Below, piece after piece: positions 25,932-34,428 of a stretch of DNA of 64,000 nt. Made by a program: the position numbers and the translations under genes. The notes under the pieces were generated by a model that was not told where the DNA came from, ran no database searches, and saw only the letters and a list, made by a program, of their open reading frames with translations. This DNA comes from Bradyrhizobium sp. Tv2a-2 (GTDB taxonomy: Bacteria > Pseudomonadota > Alphaproteobacteria > Rhizobiales > Xanthobacteraceae), in assembly GCF_000472425.1 (NCBI RefSeq), contig NZ_AXAI01000011.1, positions 234,428 to 298,427 of the forward strand. Direction: 5' to 3'. The number at the start of each line of letters is the position of its first letter. The stretch's first letter is position 1.

Positions 25932-27077
25932 ATGGGTGGATTGGTGGGCGCATTGGGTTCATCGGCTGCAACGGCTCTTGCCATTCACGAGGATGGCGGG
26001 ACCTCCGCGACATCGCTTGCGGACGTCGTGGGGTCGATCGCGCGCAAGCAGCTTGCGCCCCTGGCCGGCGCGATCGACGAGGGAACGGTCTATCCGGAGG
26101 AGGTGCTTCGCCGCCTCGGCGAAGCCGGTGCCTGGGGCAGTCATGTCCCGCAGGACGGCCCCGCCGACCTGCGTTGCGCGATCGAGGCGATGGCGGCGAT
26201 CGGCGAGGTCTGCGGCGCCACCGCCTTCATGGCGTGGTGCCAGAACACGCTGGTCTGGTACGTCGCCAATTCGACCAACCTGAAGCTCGCAAGGCGCTTC
26301 GGCGACAGTTTTGCCGCCGGCAGGCTGCTCGGCGGAACCGGGCTGTCGAACCCGATGAAGAGCTTCTTCGGCATCGAGAAATTGAAACTCAAGGGCCGCA
26401 AGGTCGACGGCGGCTATGTCGTGCGCGGTGCGCTGCCCTGGGTCTCCAATCTTGGCCCCGACCATTTCTTCGGCACCATCTTCGAGCGCGAGGATGCGCC
26501 GGGCGAGACGGTGATGTTCCTTGCCGACTGTGCCGACCCTGCCATCACACTGCAGCCCTGCAAGCCGTTTCTGGCGATGGACGGCACCGGCACCTATGGC
26601 GTGCAGTTCCGCGACGTCTTCGTGCCCGATGAACTGATCTTGGCCGAGCAGGCAGCGCCGTTCGTGAAGAAGATCCGCGCGGGCTTCATCCTGCTGCAGG
26701 CCGGCATGGCGCTTGGCCTGATCAAGGATTGCATCGACGTCATGGACCAGGTCGGCTCGCCGCTCGGCCATATCAACCGATACCTTCCGCAGCAGCCGGT
26801 GCAGTTCAAGGAGCTGTTTTCGGAGCTCGAGCGCGAGACCATGGCGCTGGCGCGCGATCCGCTCAATCCGGATGAGACCTACTGGCGCCGGGTGATCGCG
26901 CTTCGGCTGCGCGCAGGTGACGCCTCGGTCGCAGCCGCGCATGCAGCGATGCTCCATTGCGGCGCGCGCGGTTACCTGAAGAGCCATCGCGCCCAGCGTC
27001 GCCTGCGCGAAGCCTATTTCGTCGCCATCGTCACGCCGGCCACCAAGCAGCTTCGCAAGATGCTTGCCGACGCCTGA
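25932..27077 (+). CDS. Acyl-CoA dehydrogenase-fold flavoprotein, function unknown
   Basis: A 381-residue protein with the acyl-CoA dehydrogenase fold: an N-terminal helical domain (LADVVGSIARKQLAPLAGAI), a middle beta domain (FGIEKLKLKGRKVDGGYVVR, GALPWVSN) and a C-terminal helical bundle. The usual catalytic region (YEGTSQ) is absent; the C-terminus reads GYLKSHRAQRRLREAYFVAI instead. It may be a flavin monooxygenase-like member (as in the DszC/SfnB-type groups) or may bind a non-CoA substrate. Start at 25932 follows GGAGGG. It is the second gene of the operon with OsmC, rhodanese, ABC transporter and cyanase. Confidence 0.75.
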   Translation: MGGLVGALGSSAATALAIHEDGGTSATSLADVVGSIARKQLAPLAGAIDEGTVYPEEVLRRLGEAGAWGSHVPQDGPADLRCAIEAMAAIGEVCGATAFMAWCQNTLVWYVANSTNLKLARRFGDSFAAGRLLGGTGLSNPMKSFFGIEKLKLKGRKVDGGYVVRGALPWVSNLGPDHFFGTIFEREDAPGETVMFLADCADPAITLQPCKPFLAMDGTGTYGVQFRDVFVPDELILAEQAAPFVKKIRAGFILLQAGMALGLIKDCIDVMDQVGSPLGHINRYLPQQPVQFKELFSELERETMALARDPLNPDETYWRRVIALRLRAGDASVAAAHAAMLHCGARGYLKSHRAQRRLREAYFVAIVTPATKQLRKMLADA

Positions 27078-27135
27078 CCTCAAACGAAGTTCGATTTCTA
27101 CCCCTGCTGAAACCACAACTAAGGAGAGGCCTGCC

Positions 27136-28014
27136 ATGACGGACGTCTTGATCTCTGCCAGCGAACTCGCCGATCTCTTGACCAAGGAGCCGTGTGTCAT
27201 CATCGACACCCGTAATCCCGATGCCTATGGTGCGGGGCACCTGCCTTTCGCCGTCAATGTGCACGAAATCTTCACTTACCTCGCGACCTCGACGCCAGAA
27301 GGCATGAGCGAGCTGAAGACCAAGTTCGCCGATGCCTTCGGTGCGGCGGGACTGTCGGGCAAGGAAACCGCCGTCATCTACGAACAGTCGATGAACTCCG
27401 GCTTCGGCCAGTCCTGTCGCGGCTATTATCTGCTGACCATGCTCGGTTATCCCAAGGTGAAGGTGCTGCATGGTGGCTACGATGCCTGGATCGCCGCGGG
27501 CTTACCGACCACCAAGGATGTGCCGTCGCCGGCGGCGGCCGGCTTTGCGATCGTGCCTGAGGCAGGCGACATCCTGATCGACGCCAGGGCGATGCTGGCC
27601 GCCGTTGGAAAGCCCGGCATTGCCATTCTTGACGTACGCGATGTCGATGAGTGGATCGGCGATAGCTCGTCGCCGTACGGCAAGGATTTCTGTCCTCGCA
27701 AGGGCCGCATCCCCGGTGCGGTGTGGCTTGAATGGTACCGCATGATGAAGCCGACCGGCGAAGGTCCGCGCTTCAAATCCAAGGATGAGATCCTCGCGGA
27801 ATGCGCCACCGTCGGCATCGGCCAGAGCACGCCGGTCTACCTCTACTGCTTCAAGGGCGCGCGTGCCTCCAACACCTTCCTGGCGCTGAAGAACGCCGGC
27901 GTGAAGGACGTGCGGATGTATTTCGGCTCCTGGAACGAATGGTCGCGCGATCCCGCGCTGCCGATCGAGGAGGGGCTGCCGATTGCTGCCGCCGTGACGA
28001 GCAAGGCGGCATAG
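27136..28014 (+). CDS. Two-domain sulfurtransferase (rhodanese)
   Basis: A 292-residue tandem rhodanese that transfers sulfane sulfur, classically from thiosulfate to cyanide giving thiocyanate, or from 3-mercaptopyruvate. The N-terminal domain (IIDTRNPDAYGAGHLPFAVN) is the usual inactive one, with YEQSMNSGF lacking a cysteine at the loop. The C-terminal domain has the catalytic Cys238 in the loop CFKGAR. Start at 27136 follows AAGGAGAGG. As third gene of a cyanase operon it points to sulfur-containing C1-N compounds such as thiocyanate, but the sulfur donor is not known. Confidence 0.85.
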   Translation: MTDVLISASELADLLTKEPCVIIDTRNPDAYGAGHLPFAVNVHEIFTYLATSTPEGMSELKTKFADAFGAAGLSGKETAVIYEQSMNSGFGQSCRGYYLLTMLGYPKVKVLHGGYDAWIAAGLPTTKDVPSPAAAGFAIVPEAGDILIDARAMLAAVGKPGIAILDVRDVDEWIGDSSSPYGKDFCPRKGRIPGAVWLEWYRMMKPTGEGPRFKSKDEILAECATVGIGQSTPVYLYCFKGARASNTFLALKNAGVKDVRMYFGSWNEWSRDPALPIEEGLPIAAAVTSKAA

Positions 28015-28034
28015 AACCTGCATGTTTTTCGTCA

Positions 28035-28060
28035 CCCGGCCGCACAAATCTGCGGCCGGG
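28035..28060 (+). promoter_or_regulatory. Intra-operon hairpin between rhodanese and transporter genes
   Basis: CCCGGCCGCA at 28035-28044 pairs perfectly with TGCGGCCGGG at 28051-28060 around a six-base loop. No T-run follows, so it is not a simple terminator. It may stabilise mRNA or cause partial attenuation between the enzyme and transporter genes. Confidence 0.5.
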
Positions 28061-28095
28061 CGGTGAAAGGACGGCCGACTGGCCGAGGGAAGGGC

Positions 28096-29478
28096 ATGGC
28101 GATTTTTGACGATCCTTTTGATGCCGAGCGCGATATCGCGCCAGCTTGTGTCTGCGGGCAGCATCGATCCGCGGCCGAGCACGAGCAGGCGACGCTTCAA
28201 CTGCGCTGCGAGCCGGCTGAGAGCGAGGAGAAGCGCTATGAGAGCGTGGTGGCGTCGGCCGTCATGCGCGCGGTGTTCCCGCAGGATGCGGCGCGGCGTG
28301 CGTTCCTGAAATCGGTAGGGGCTTCGACCGCGCTTGCGGTGCTCTCGCAATTCTTCCCGTTGAAGATGGCTGCCGAAGCGTTCGCCGATGCGGGCACGCC
28401 GGAAAAGAAGGATCTCAAGGTCGGCTTCATTCCGATCACCTGCGCGACCCCGATCATCATGGGCGCACCGCTCGGCTTCTATGCCAGGCACGGGCTCAAT
28501 GTCGACGTGGTGAAGACCGCGGGCTGGGCGGTCATTCGCGACAAGACCATCAACAAGGAATACGACGCCTCCCACATGCTGGCGCCGATGCCGATCGCGA
28601 TTTCCCTCGGCCTTGGCGCGCAGCCGATTCCGTTCGCGGTGCCGGCGATCGAGAACATCAACGGGCAAGGGATCACGCTTGCGATCAAGCACAAGGACAA
28701 ACGCGATCCCCGGAACTGGAAGGGCATGAAGTTTGCCATCCCCTTCGACTATTCCATGCACAACTACCTGTTGCGCTATTATCTCGCCGAGCACGGGCTC
28801 GACCCCGATACCGACGTGCAGCTGCGCGCGGTGCCGCCACCGGAGATGGTCGCCAATCTCCGTGCCGACAACATCGACGGCTTTCTCGCGCCCGACAATA
28901 TCTGCCAGCGCGCGATCTATGACGGCGTCGGATTCCTGCACGTCCTGTCCAAGGAGATCTGGGACGGCCATCCCTGCTGCAGCTTTGCCGCCAGCCGCGA
29001 GTTCATCGCGACGGCGCCGAACAGCTTTGCGGCGCTGACCCGCGCCATTGTCGATGCCACCGCCTATGCCTCGAACGCGGAGAACCGCAGGCAGATCGCG
29101 GAGGCGATCGCACCCGCCAATTACATCAATGCGCCGGTGACGGTGCTGGAGCAGGTGCTCACCGGCGCCTATGCCGACGGGCTCGGTGGCATCAAGACCG
29201 ATCCCAAGCGGGTCGATTTCGATCCCTTCCCCTGGCAGTCCTTCGCGGTCTGGATGCTGACCCAGATGAAGCGCTGGGGCCAGATCAAGGGCGACGTCGA
29301 TTACAAGACGGTGGCCGAGCAGGTATATCTCGCGACCGACACCAGGAAGCTGATGCATGAGATGGGGCTTAGTCCGCCCGCGACCGTCTACAAATCCTTC
29401 TCGGTAATGGGCAGGACGTTCGATCCCGACAAGCCGGACGATTATCTCGCCGGCTTCAAGATCAGGAAGGCGTCGTGA
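28096..29478 (+). CDS. Nitrate/cyanate-type ABC transporter, substrate-binding protein
   Basis: A 460-residue periplasmic binding protein of the NrtA/CmpA/CynA group. A twin-arginine motif RRAFLK at residues 67-72, followed by SVGASTALAVLSQFF, suggests Tat export, which is common in this group, as is the preceding Cys-containing segment (ACVCGQHRS). The mature domain starts KKDLKVGFIPITCATPIIMG. Substrates of the group include nitrate, bicarbonate and cyanate; the cyanase downstream makes cyanate the first candidate. It is followed by the permease and ATPase genes. Confidence 0.88.
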   Translation: MAIFDDPFDAERDIAPACVCGQHRSAAEHEQATLQLRCEPAESEEKRYESVVASAVMRAVFPQDAARRAFLKSVGASTALAVLSQFFPLKMAAEAFADAGTPEKKDLKVGFIPITCATPIIMGAPLGFYARHGLNVDVVKTAGWAVIRDKTINKEYDASHMLAPMPIAISLGLGAQPIPFAVPAIENINGQGITLAIKHKDKRDPRNWKGMKFAIPFDYSMHNYLLRYYLAEHGLDPDTDVQLRAVPPPEMVANLRADNIDGFLAPDNICQRAIYDGVGFLHVLSKEIWDGHPCCSFAASREFIATAPNSFAALTRAIVDATAYASNAENRRQIAEAIAPANYINAPVTVLEQVLTGAYADGLGGIKTDPKRVDFDPFPWQSFAVWMLTQMKRWGQIKGDVDYKTVAEQVYLATDTRKLMHEMGLSPPATVYKSFSVMGRTFDPDKPDDYLAGFKIRKAS

Positions 29479-29533
29479 GGAGGACTGCCGCCGCTGTGTC
29501 CTTACCTCGCCCTGCGCAAGCGGGGAGAAGGAG

Positions 29534-30373
29534 ATGAGCGCCTCTCTTCGTCTCCGCGCAGCGGTCGTCTCGATCGCACTGTTTTTGGCCTTTCTCGCCG
29601 TCTGGCATCTCGCCACGCGCAGTGCCGGGCCGGCGGCGAACATGAGTCCCGAATACGCCAAGCTGATGGGCGCGACCGCGACACAAGGCAAGTCGGCGAT
29701 GCCCGGGCCGCTCGATGTCGGCGAAAAACTCTGGGAGCATCTGCGGCGGCCGTTCTATGACAACGGGCCGAACGACAAGGGACTCGGCATCCAGCTCGGC
29801 TATTCCATCGCACGGGTCGGCCTCGGCTATCTGCTCGCCGTCGTCATCGCCATTCCGCTCGGCTTCCTGATCGGCATGTCGCCGCTGATCAGCCGCGCGC
29901 TCGATCCGTTCATTCAGATCCTCAAGCCCATCTCGCCGCTCGCCTGGATGCCGCTTGCGCTCTACACGATCAAGGATTCCGGCCTGTCGGCGATCTTCGT
30001 GATCTTCATCTGCTCGGTGTGGCCGATGCTGATCAACACGGCCTTCGGTGTGGCCGGCGTCCGCAAGGAATGGATCAATGTCGCGCGCACGCTCGAAGTC
30101 GGCACGATCAGGCGTGCCTTCACCGTGATCCTGCCGGCCGCGGCGCCGACCATTCTCACGGGCATGCGCATTTCCATCGGCATCGCGTGGCTCGTGATCG
30201 TTGCCGCTGAAATGCTGGTCGGCGGCACCGGCATCGGCTACTTCGTCTGGAATGAGTGGAACAACCTCTCGATCGTCAATGTCATCATCGCGATCTTCCT
30301 GATCGGCCTGGTCGGGATGCTGCTCGACCAGGTTCTCGCTCGCGTCACGCGGCTCGTCACATTCCCGGAGTGA
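29534..30373 (+). CDS. ABC transporter permease (nitrate/cyanate type)
   Basis: A 279-residue inner-membrane permease with about six helices. The first is at residues 8-28; further helices include LGYLLAVVIAIPLGFLIGM, SAIFVIFICSVWPMLINTAF and SIVNVIIAIFLIGLVGMLLD. The cytoplasmic EAA-type loop (AARTLEVGT-like VARTLEVGTIRRAFTVILPAAAPTI) contacts the ATPase. It is the CynB/NrtB-type partner of the binding protein upstream and ends nine bases before the ATPase gene. Confidence 0.88.
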   Translation: MSASLRLRAAVVSIALFLAFLAVWHLATRSAGPAANMSPEYAKLMGATATQGKSAMPGPLDVGEKLWEHLRRPFYDNGPNDKGLGIQLGYSIARVGLGYLLAVVIAIPLGFLIGMSPLISRALDPFIQILKPISPLAWMPLALYTIKDSGLSAIFVIFICSVWPMLINTAFGVAGVRKEWINVARTLEVGTIRRAFTVILPAAAPTILTGMRISIGIAWLVIVAAEMLVGGTGIGYFVWNEWNNLSIVNVIIAIFLIGLVGMLLDQVLARVTRLVTFPE

Positions 30374-30382
30374 GTCCGCGCC

Positions 30383-31291
30383 ATGACCGATAAATTCATC
30401 TCCATCGAAGGCATCGCCAAGCGCTATCCGGGCGCAGATGGCACGCCCGCCGTGTTCGAAAATCTCTGGCTGTCGATGGCGCGCGGCGAATTCGGCTGCG
30501 TCATCGGCCATTCCGGCTGCGGCAAGACCACCGTGCTGAACATCCTCGCCGGCCTCGATGCGCCGAGCGAGGGTGTGGTGATCGTGGACGGCCAGGAGAT
30601 CGAAGGGCCAAGCCTTGACCGCGCGGTGATCTTCCAGAGCCACGCGCTTCTGCCCTGGCGCACCGTGGTCGGCAACGTCGCCTATGCGGTGAGTTCGAAA
30701 TGGCGGAGCTGGGATCGCACCAGGGTGAAGGCCCATGCGCAACGCTTCATCGATCTGGTCGGCCTGAACGGTGCCGAGCACAAGCATCCGTCCGAACTGT
30801 CAGGCGGCATGAAGCAGCGCGTCGGCATTGCGCGCGCGCTCTCGATCATGCCCAAGATCATGCTGATGGACGAGCCGTTCTCGGCGCTGGATGCGCTGAC
30901 CCGCGGCACGCTGCAGGACGAGGTCCGCCGCATCTGCCTTACGACCGGGCAGACCGTGTTCATGATCACCCATGATGTGGATGAGGCGATTTACCTTGCG
31001 GACAAGATTTTTTTGATGACCAATGGTCCCGGCGCGGTGCTGGCGGAGATCGTCGAAAATCCGCTGCCGAAGGATCGCACACGCGACGGCCTGCACCGCC
31101 ATCCGCTGTATTACGCGCTGCGCAACCACATCATCGATTTCCTGGTGAGCCGCAGCAAGGGCTTTGCGTCCAGGACGCCCGATCATGATTCGCGCAAGGT
31201 GCCGGTGGTGCGGATCGGCAAGCCGGAGCCGACTATCGTGTCCGCGCTGGAGGTGATTGAGTCCACCTCGACGCAGGCGATCGCCCGTTAA
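30383..31291 (+). CDS. ABC transporter ATP-binding protein (nitrate/cyanate type)
   Basis: A 302-residue ATPase of the NrtD/CynD/TauB group. The Walker A is GHSGCGKTT (residues 42-50), the signature LSGGMKQR (139-146) and the Walker B IMLMDEP (159-165). The C-terminal 50 residues extend past the usual fold and carry no known domain. Its start is nine bases after the permease stop and its stop is 22 bases before cynS, indicating one transcript. It powers the importer encoded by the two preceding genes. Confidence 0.9.
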   Translation: MTDKFISIEGIAKRYPGADGTPAVFENLWLSMARGEFGCVIGHSGCGKTTVLNILAGLDAPSEGVVIVDGQEIEGPSLDRAVIFQSHALLPWRTVVGNVAYAVSSKWRSWDRTRVKAHAQRFIDLVGLNGAEHKHPSELSGGMKQRVGIARALSIMPKIMLMDEPFSALDALTRGTLQDEVRRICLTTGQTVFMITHDVDEAIYLADKIFLMTNGPGAVLAEIVENPLPKDRTRDGLHRHPLYYALRNHIIDFLVSRSKGFASRTPDHDSRKVPVVRIGKPEPTIVSALEVIESTSTQAIAR

Positions 31292-31313
31292 CGTGAAGAA
31301 GGGAGACAAGGAA

Positions 31314-31802
31314 ATGAAACGAGCCGACCTCACCGAAAAGCTGCTCGACATCAAGCGCGAGAAGGGCTGGAGCTGGCAATATATCTGCGAGAAGATCGGC
31401 GGCTATTCCGAGGTGCTGATCGTCGGTGCGATCCTGGGCCAGATGAAGCTGACCAAACCGCAGGCCGCCAATGCCGGCGAACTGTTCGGGCTGTCGAAGA
31501 CCGAAACGGCGATGTTGAACGAGACGCCGATGCGCGGGGAAGGCATATCGATGCCGCCGACCGATCCCCTGATCTACCGCTTCTACGAACTTGTGATGAT
31601 CAACGGGCCGGCCTGGAAGGCGCTGATCGAGGAGCAGTTCGGCGACGGCATCATGTCGGCGATCGATTTCGACATGGTGATGGAACGCCTGCCCAACCCG
31701 AAAGGCGACCGCGTCAAGATCACGATGTCGGGAAAATTCCTGCCGTATAAATATTACGGCGCAAGCGGCAACGTACCGGAGTATGGCTTCAAGGAGGGGT
31801 GA
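31314..31802 (+). CDS. cynS: Cyanate hydratase (cyanase)
   Basis: A 162-residue enzyme converting cyanate and bicarbonate to ammonia and CO2. The active-site residues match E. coli CynS Arg96, Glu99 and Ser122: R89 and E92 in LIYRFYELV, and S115 in GDGIMSAIDF. The C-terminus GKFLPYKYYG also fits the family. ATG 31314 follows GGGAGACAAGG. It is the last gene of the seven-gene operon, so imported or internally formed cyanate would be detoxified and used as nitrogen. A palindromic repeat follows and may end the transcript. Confidence 0.96.
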   Translation: MKRADLTEKLLDIKREKGWSWQYICEKIGGYSEVLIVGAILGQMKLTKPQAANAGELFGLSKTETAMLNETPMRGEGISMPPTDPLIYRFYELVMINGPAWKALIEEQFGDGIMSAIDFDMVMERLPNPKGDRVKITMSGKFLPYKYYGASGNVPEYGFKEG

Positions 31803-31812
31803 CGTTGGCATC

Positions 31813-31913
31813 GTCATCCCGGGGCGATACTAAGCATCGAACCAGGGTGCGCAATTGCGCACCTGAGAATCTCGAGATTCCGGGTTCGCGCCGAAGCGCG
31901 CCCCCGGAATGAC
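31813..31913. repeat. Long palindromic intergenic element (about 100 bp)
   Basis: Outer arms GTCATCCCGGGG and CCCCGGAATGAC pair almost perfectly. Inside are two exact palindromes, GGTGCGCAATTGCGCACC at 31846-31863 and GAATCTCGAGATTC at 31867-31880. This arrangement is typical of a repeat found many times in Bradyrhizobium genomes. It separates the convergent cynS and DUF1476 genes. Confidence 0.7.
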
Positions 31914-31932
31914 CGCGAGAGAGCTGCCGCCT

Positions 31933-32256
31933 CTAAACCCCCGCCTTGATCTGCGCGACCGCGGCGGCCAGGAGCTCATTCATCCGGCTGCGAAGCTCGT
32001 CCTCGCTGATGGCGATGCCCTTCGCGGCGAGGTCGGACATGATCTTGCGGACGACGCCTTCGTCGCTGGCGGCATCGATTTCGGCGGTGACCACGGCCTT
32101 GGAATAGTCGGCTGCGGCATCGCCCCTCATTCCGAGCTTTTCCGCCGCCCACAGGCCGAGCAGCTTGTTGCGCCGCGCCCCGGCCTTGAACTTCAATGCC
32201 TCGTCATGGACGAACTGAGTCTCGAAGGCTTCTTCCCGTTTGTCGAAGGTGGTCAT
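31933..32256 (-). CDS. DUF1476 protein, ATPase inhibitor zeta-like
   Basis: A 107-residue all-helical protein of DUF1476, the family of the alphaproteobacterial F1-ATPase inhibitor zeta described in Paracoccus denitrificans. It reads MTTFDKREEAFETQFVHDEA, then KFKAGARRNKLLGLWAAEKLG and a C-terminal helix bundle. In Paracoccus the N-terminal segment blocks ATP hydrolysis by F1. The inhibitory strength in other alphaproteobacteria varies, so the role here is by family only. Start 32256 is the family start. Confidence 0.88.
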   Translation of the reverse strand: MTTFDKREEAFETQFVHDEALKFKAGARRNKLLGLWAAEKLGMRGDAAADYSKAVVTAEIDAASDEGVVRKIMSDLAAKGIAISEDELRSRMNELLAAAVAQIKAGV

Positions 32257-32581
32257 GGGACAGGTTCCCGGCCTTGGCCCTAAACATGATCCCGGCGCGT
32301 CATTGCGCGGGGACCGTTGCGAAACTAAATATCCGGAATGTCTAGCTGAAACAACGGTCACAGGGTCGCAAGCGGAGTGTCAGCGGAAGGGGGTAAAACT
32401 CACCCCGAAAGGACCGGATCGATTGTGCTTGATAGGCCAATCGGATAGGTTGCCTTGAGGCTCGGTTCTTGTTCTGTTTCCTAGGGTTCCAGGCCACCAC
32501 GGCAGCTCCGTCGTGGGTTGTAATCCCAGTCACCCGGAGCACACCAGATTCATGGACTTCAACAACACACGGTACATCCCC
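32257..32581. other. Divergent promoter region of DUF1476 and purC
   Basis: No gene was recognised in these 325 bases. The region presumably carries the promoters for both flanking genes. I see no PurR-like site or riboswitch. Confidence 0.4.
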
Positions 32582-33349
32582 ATGAGCCGTCGACGTCGTA
32601 TTTATGAAGGCAAGGCCAAGGTTCTCTACGAAGGGCCGGAGCCCGGTACCCTGATCCAGCACTTCAAGGACGATGCGACTGCGTTCAATGCCAAGAAGCA
32701 CCAGGTGATCGAGGGCAAGGGCGTCCTCAACAACCGGATTTCGGAGTACCTGTTCCAGCACCTCAACGACATCGGGGTGCCGACTCACTTCATTCGCCGC
32801 CTCAACATGCGCGAGCAGCTGATTCGTGAGGTCGAGATCGTGCCGCTCGAGGTGGTGGTGCGGAATGTCGCGGCCGGCTCTCTGTCGCAGCGGCTCGGCA
32901 TCGAGGAAGGCACCCAGCTGCCGCGCTCGATCATCGAATTTTATTACAAGAACGACCAGCTCAACGACCCCATGGTGTCGGAAGAGCACATCACCGCCTT
33001 CGGCTGGGCCACGCCGCAGGAGATCGACGACATCATGGCGCTCGCCATCCGCGTCAACGATTTCTTAACCGGCCTTTTCCTCGGCATCGGCATCCGCCTG
33101 GTCGATTTCAAGATGGAATGCGGCCGGCTGTTCGAGAACGAGATGATGCGAATCATCGTCGCCGACGAGATCTCGCCCGATTCGTGCCGGCTGTGGGATA
33201 TCAAGTCCAACGAGAAGCTCGACAAGGACCGGTTCCGCCGCGATCTCGGCGGGCTGCTGGAGGCCTATACCGAGGTTGCCAAGCGGCTCGGCATCCTCAT
33301 GGAAAACGAGCGCCCCGCGGGCTCAGGCCCCGTCCTGGTGAAGAGCTGA
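32582..33349 (+). CDS. purC: Phosphoribosylaminoimidazole-succinocarboxamide synthase
   Basis: A 255-residue SAICAR synthase, joining aspartate to CAIR in purine synthesis. Family motifs are RIYEGKAKVLYEGPEPGTLI, FKDDATAFNAKKH, VRNVAAGSLSQRLGIEEGT and GIRLVDFKMECGR. I chose the ATG at 32582 (MSRRRRIYEGK), the usual start; an ATG at 32552 would add ten residues. It is followed 13 bases later by purS and then purQ, forming a purCSQ operon. Confidence 0.96.
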   Translation: MSRRRRIYEGKAKVLYEGPEPGTLIQHFKDDATAFNAKKHQVIEGKGVLNNRISEYLFQHLNDIGVPTHFIRRLNMREQLIREVEIVPLEVVVRNVAAGSLSQRLGIEEGTQLPRSIIEFYYKNDQLNDPMVSEEHITAFGWATPQEIDDIMALAIRVNDFLTGLFLGIGIRLVDFKMECGRLFENEMMRIIVADEISPDSCRLWDIKSNEKLDKDRFRRDLGGLLEAYTEVAKRLGILMENERPAGSGPVLVKS

Positions 33350-33362
33350 GGAGACGAGCGAC

Positions 33363-33602
33363 GTGAAGGCACGTGTCACCGTTACGCTGAAAACGGGCAT
33401 TCTCGATCCGCAGGGCAAGGCCATCGAAGGCGCGCTGAAATCGCTCGGCGTCGATGGCGTTGCCAGCGTCCGCCAGGGCAAGGTGTTCGACATCGAGCTT
33501 GCGGGCGCCGACCGCGACAAGGCCGAAGCCGCGCTGAAGGAAGCCGCCGACAGGCTGCTCGCCAACACCGTGATCGAGAATTATCGGGTCGAATTGCTCT
33601 GA
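33363..33602 (+). CDS. purS: FGAM synthase subunit PurS
   Basis: A 79-residue subunit that links PurQ and PurL in the three-part phosphoribosylformylglycinamidine synthase. The start is GTG at 33363, after GAGGAGACGA. The sequence MKARVTVTLKTGILDPQGKA and SLGVDGVASVRQGKVFDIEL is typical. Its stop overlaps the purQ start by one base (TGATG), giving translational coupling. Confidence 0.95.
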   Translation: MKARVTVTLKTGILDPQGKAIEGALKSLGVDGVASVRQGKVFDIELAGADRDKAEAALKEAADRLLANTVIENYRVELL

Positions 33603-34303
33603 TGAAGGCCGCCATCCTCGTCTTCCCCGGCATCAATCGCGAGCGCGACATGGCGCGTGCGCTCAAGCTCATCTCGGGACATGAGCCCGCGATGGTCTGG
33701 CACGCCGAGACGTCGCTGCCAGCGGGCACCGATCTCGTCGTGGTGCCGGGCGGCTTCTCCTATGGCGACTATTTGCGCTGTGGAGCGATTGCCGCGCGCG
33801 CGCCGATCATGGACGCGGTGCGTGGCTACGCGGCCAAGGGTGGCCTTGTGCTCGGGGTCTGCAACGGCTTCCAGATCCTCTGCGAATCCGGGCTGCTGCC
33901 CGGCGTGCTGATGCGCAATGCCGGGCTTAGATTCATCTGCCATGACGTGCACCTGCGGGTCGAGCGGTCCGATACGCCGTTCACGCGCGGCTACAACGCG
34001 GGCCAGGTGATCCGCGTGCCGGTTGCCCATGGCGAGGGCAATTACGAGGCGGATGAAGAGACGCTGAAGCGCCTCGAAGGCGAGGGGCGCGTGCTCTACC
34101 GCTACTGCTCGCCGCAAGGCGAGGTGGACGAAGCCGCCAACATCAACGGCGCTGCGCATTCGATTGCCGGCATCGTCAATGATGCAGGTAACGTTCTCGG
34201 CATGATGCCGCACCCGGAAAACCATGTCGAAGACATCATGGGGTGCACCGACGGCCGCGGCCTGTTCGCCGGCCTCGTCGCCCATCTGGATCGTGCGGCG
34301 TAA
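33602..34303 (+). CDS. purQ: FGAM synthase, glutamine amidotransferase subunit PurQ
   Basis: A 233-residue class I glutaminase that supplies ammonia to PurL. The nucleophile elbow is VLGVCNGFQILCESGLLPG (Cys near residue 88), and HPENH near residue 204 holds the catalytic His and Glu. Starts within the purS stop codon. Together with purS and the separate 738-residue purL downstream it makes the small-PurL type FGAM synthase. Confidence 0.96.
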   Translation: MKAAILVFPGINRERDMARALKLISGHEPAMVWHAETSLPAGTDLVVVPGGFSYGDYLRCGAIAARAPIMDAVRGYAAKGGLVLGVCNGFQILCESGLLPGVLMRNAGLRFICHDVHLRVERSDTPFTRGYNAGQVIRVPVAHGEGNYEADEETLKRLEGEGRVLYRYCSPQGEVDEAANINGAAHSIAGIVNDAGNVLGMMPHPENHVEDIMGCTDGRGLFAGLVAHLDRAA

Positions 34304-34428
34304 ATAAGCAGCAGCGCTGTCGATCCTGGCGCACTACAGGTGACGGCCTAGCGCGCCGCTGGCTGGCCTGAAACTTGCTCCCGAGTCTCTGTTTGCCACG
34401 GGCGACAGGGTTACACGGGAGACTTCAC

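Noticed and set aside
24470..25984. Long 504-residue version of the TetR gene
   Set aside because: The N-terminal 286 residues are antisense to the OsmC gene and lack protein-like features; the HTH begins near 25126.
27502..29691. 729-codon leftward open frame
   Set aside because: Runs across the rhodanese and binding-protein genes in antisense; composition is that of a shadow frame.
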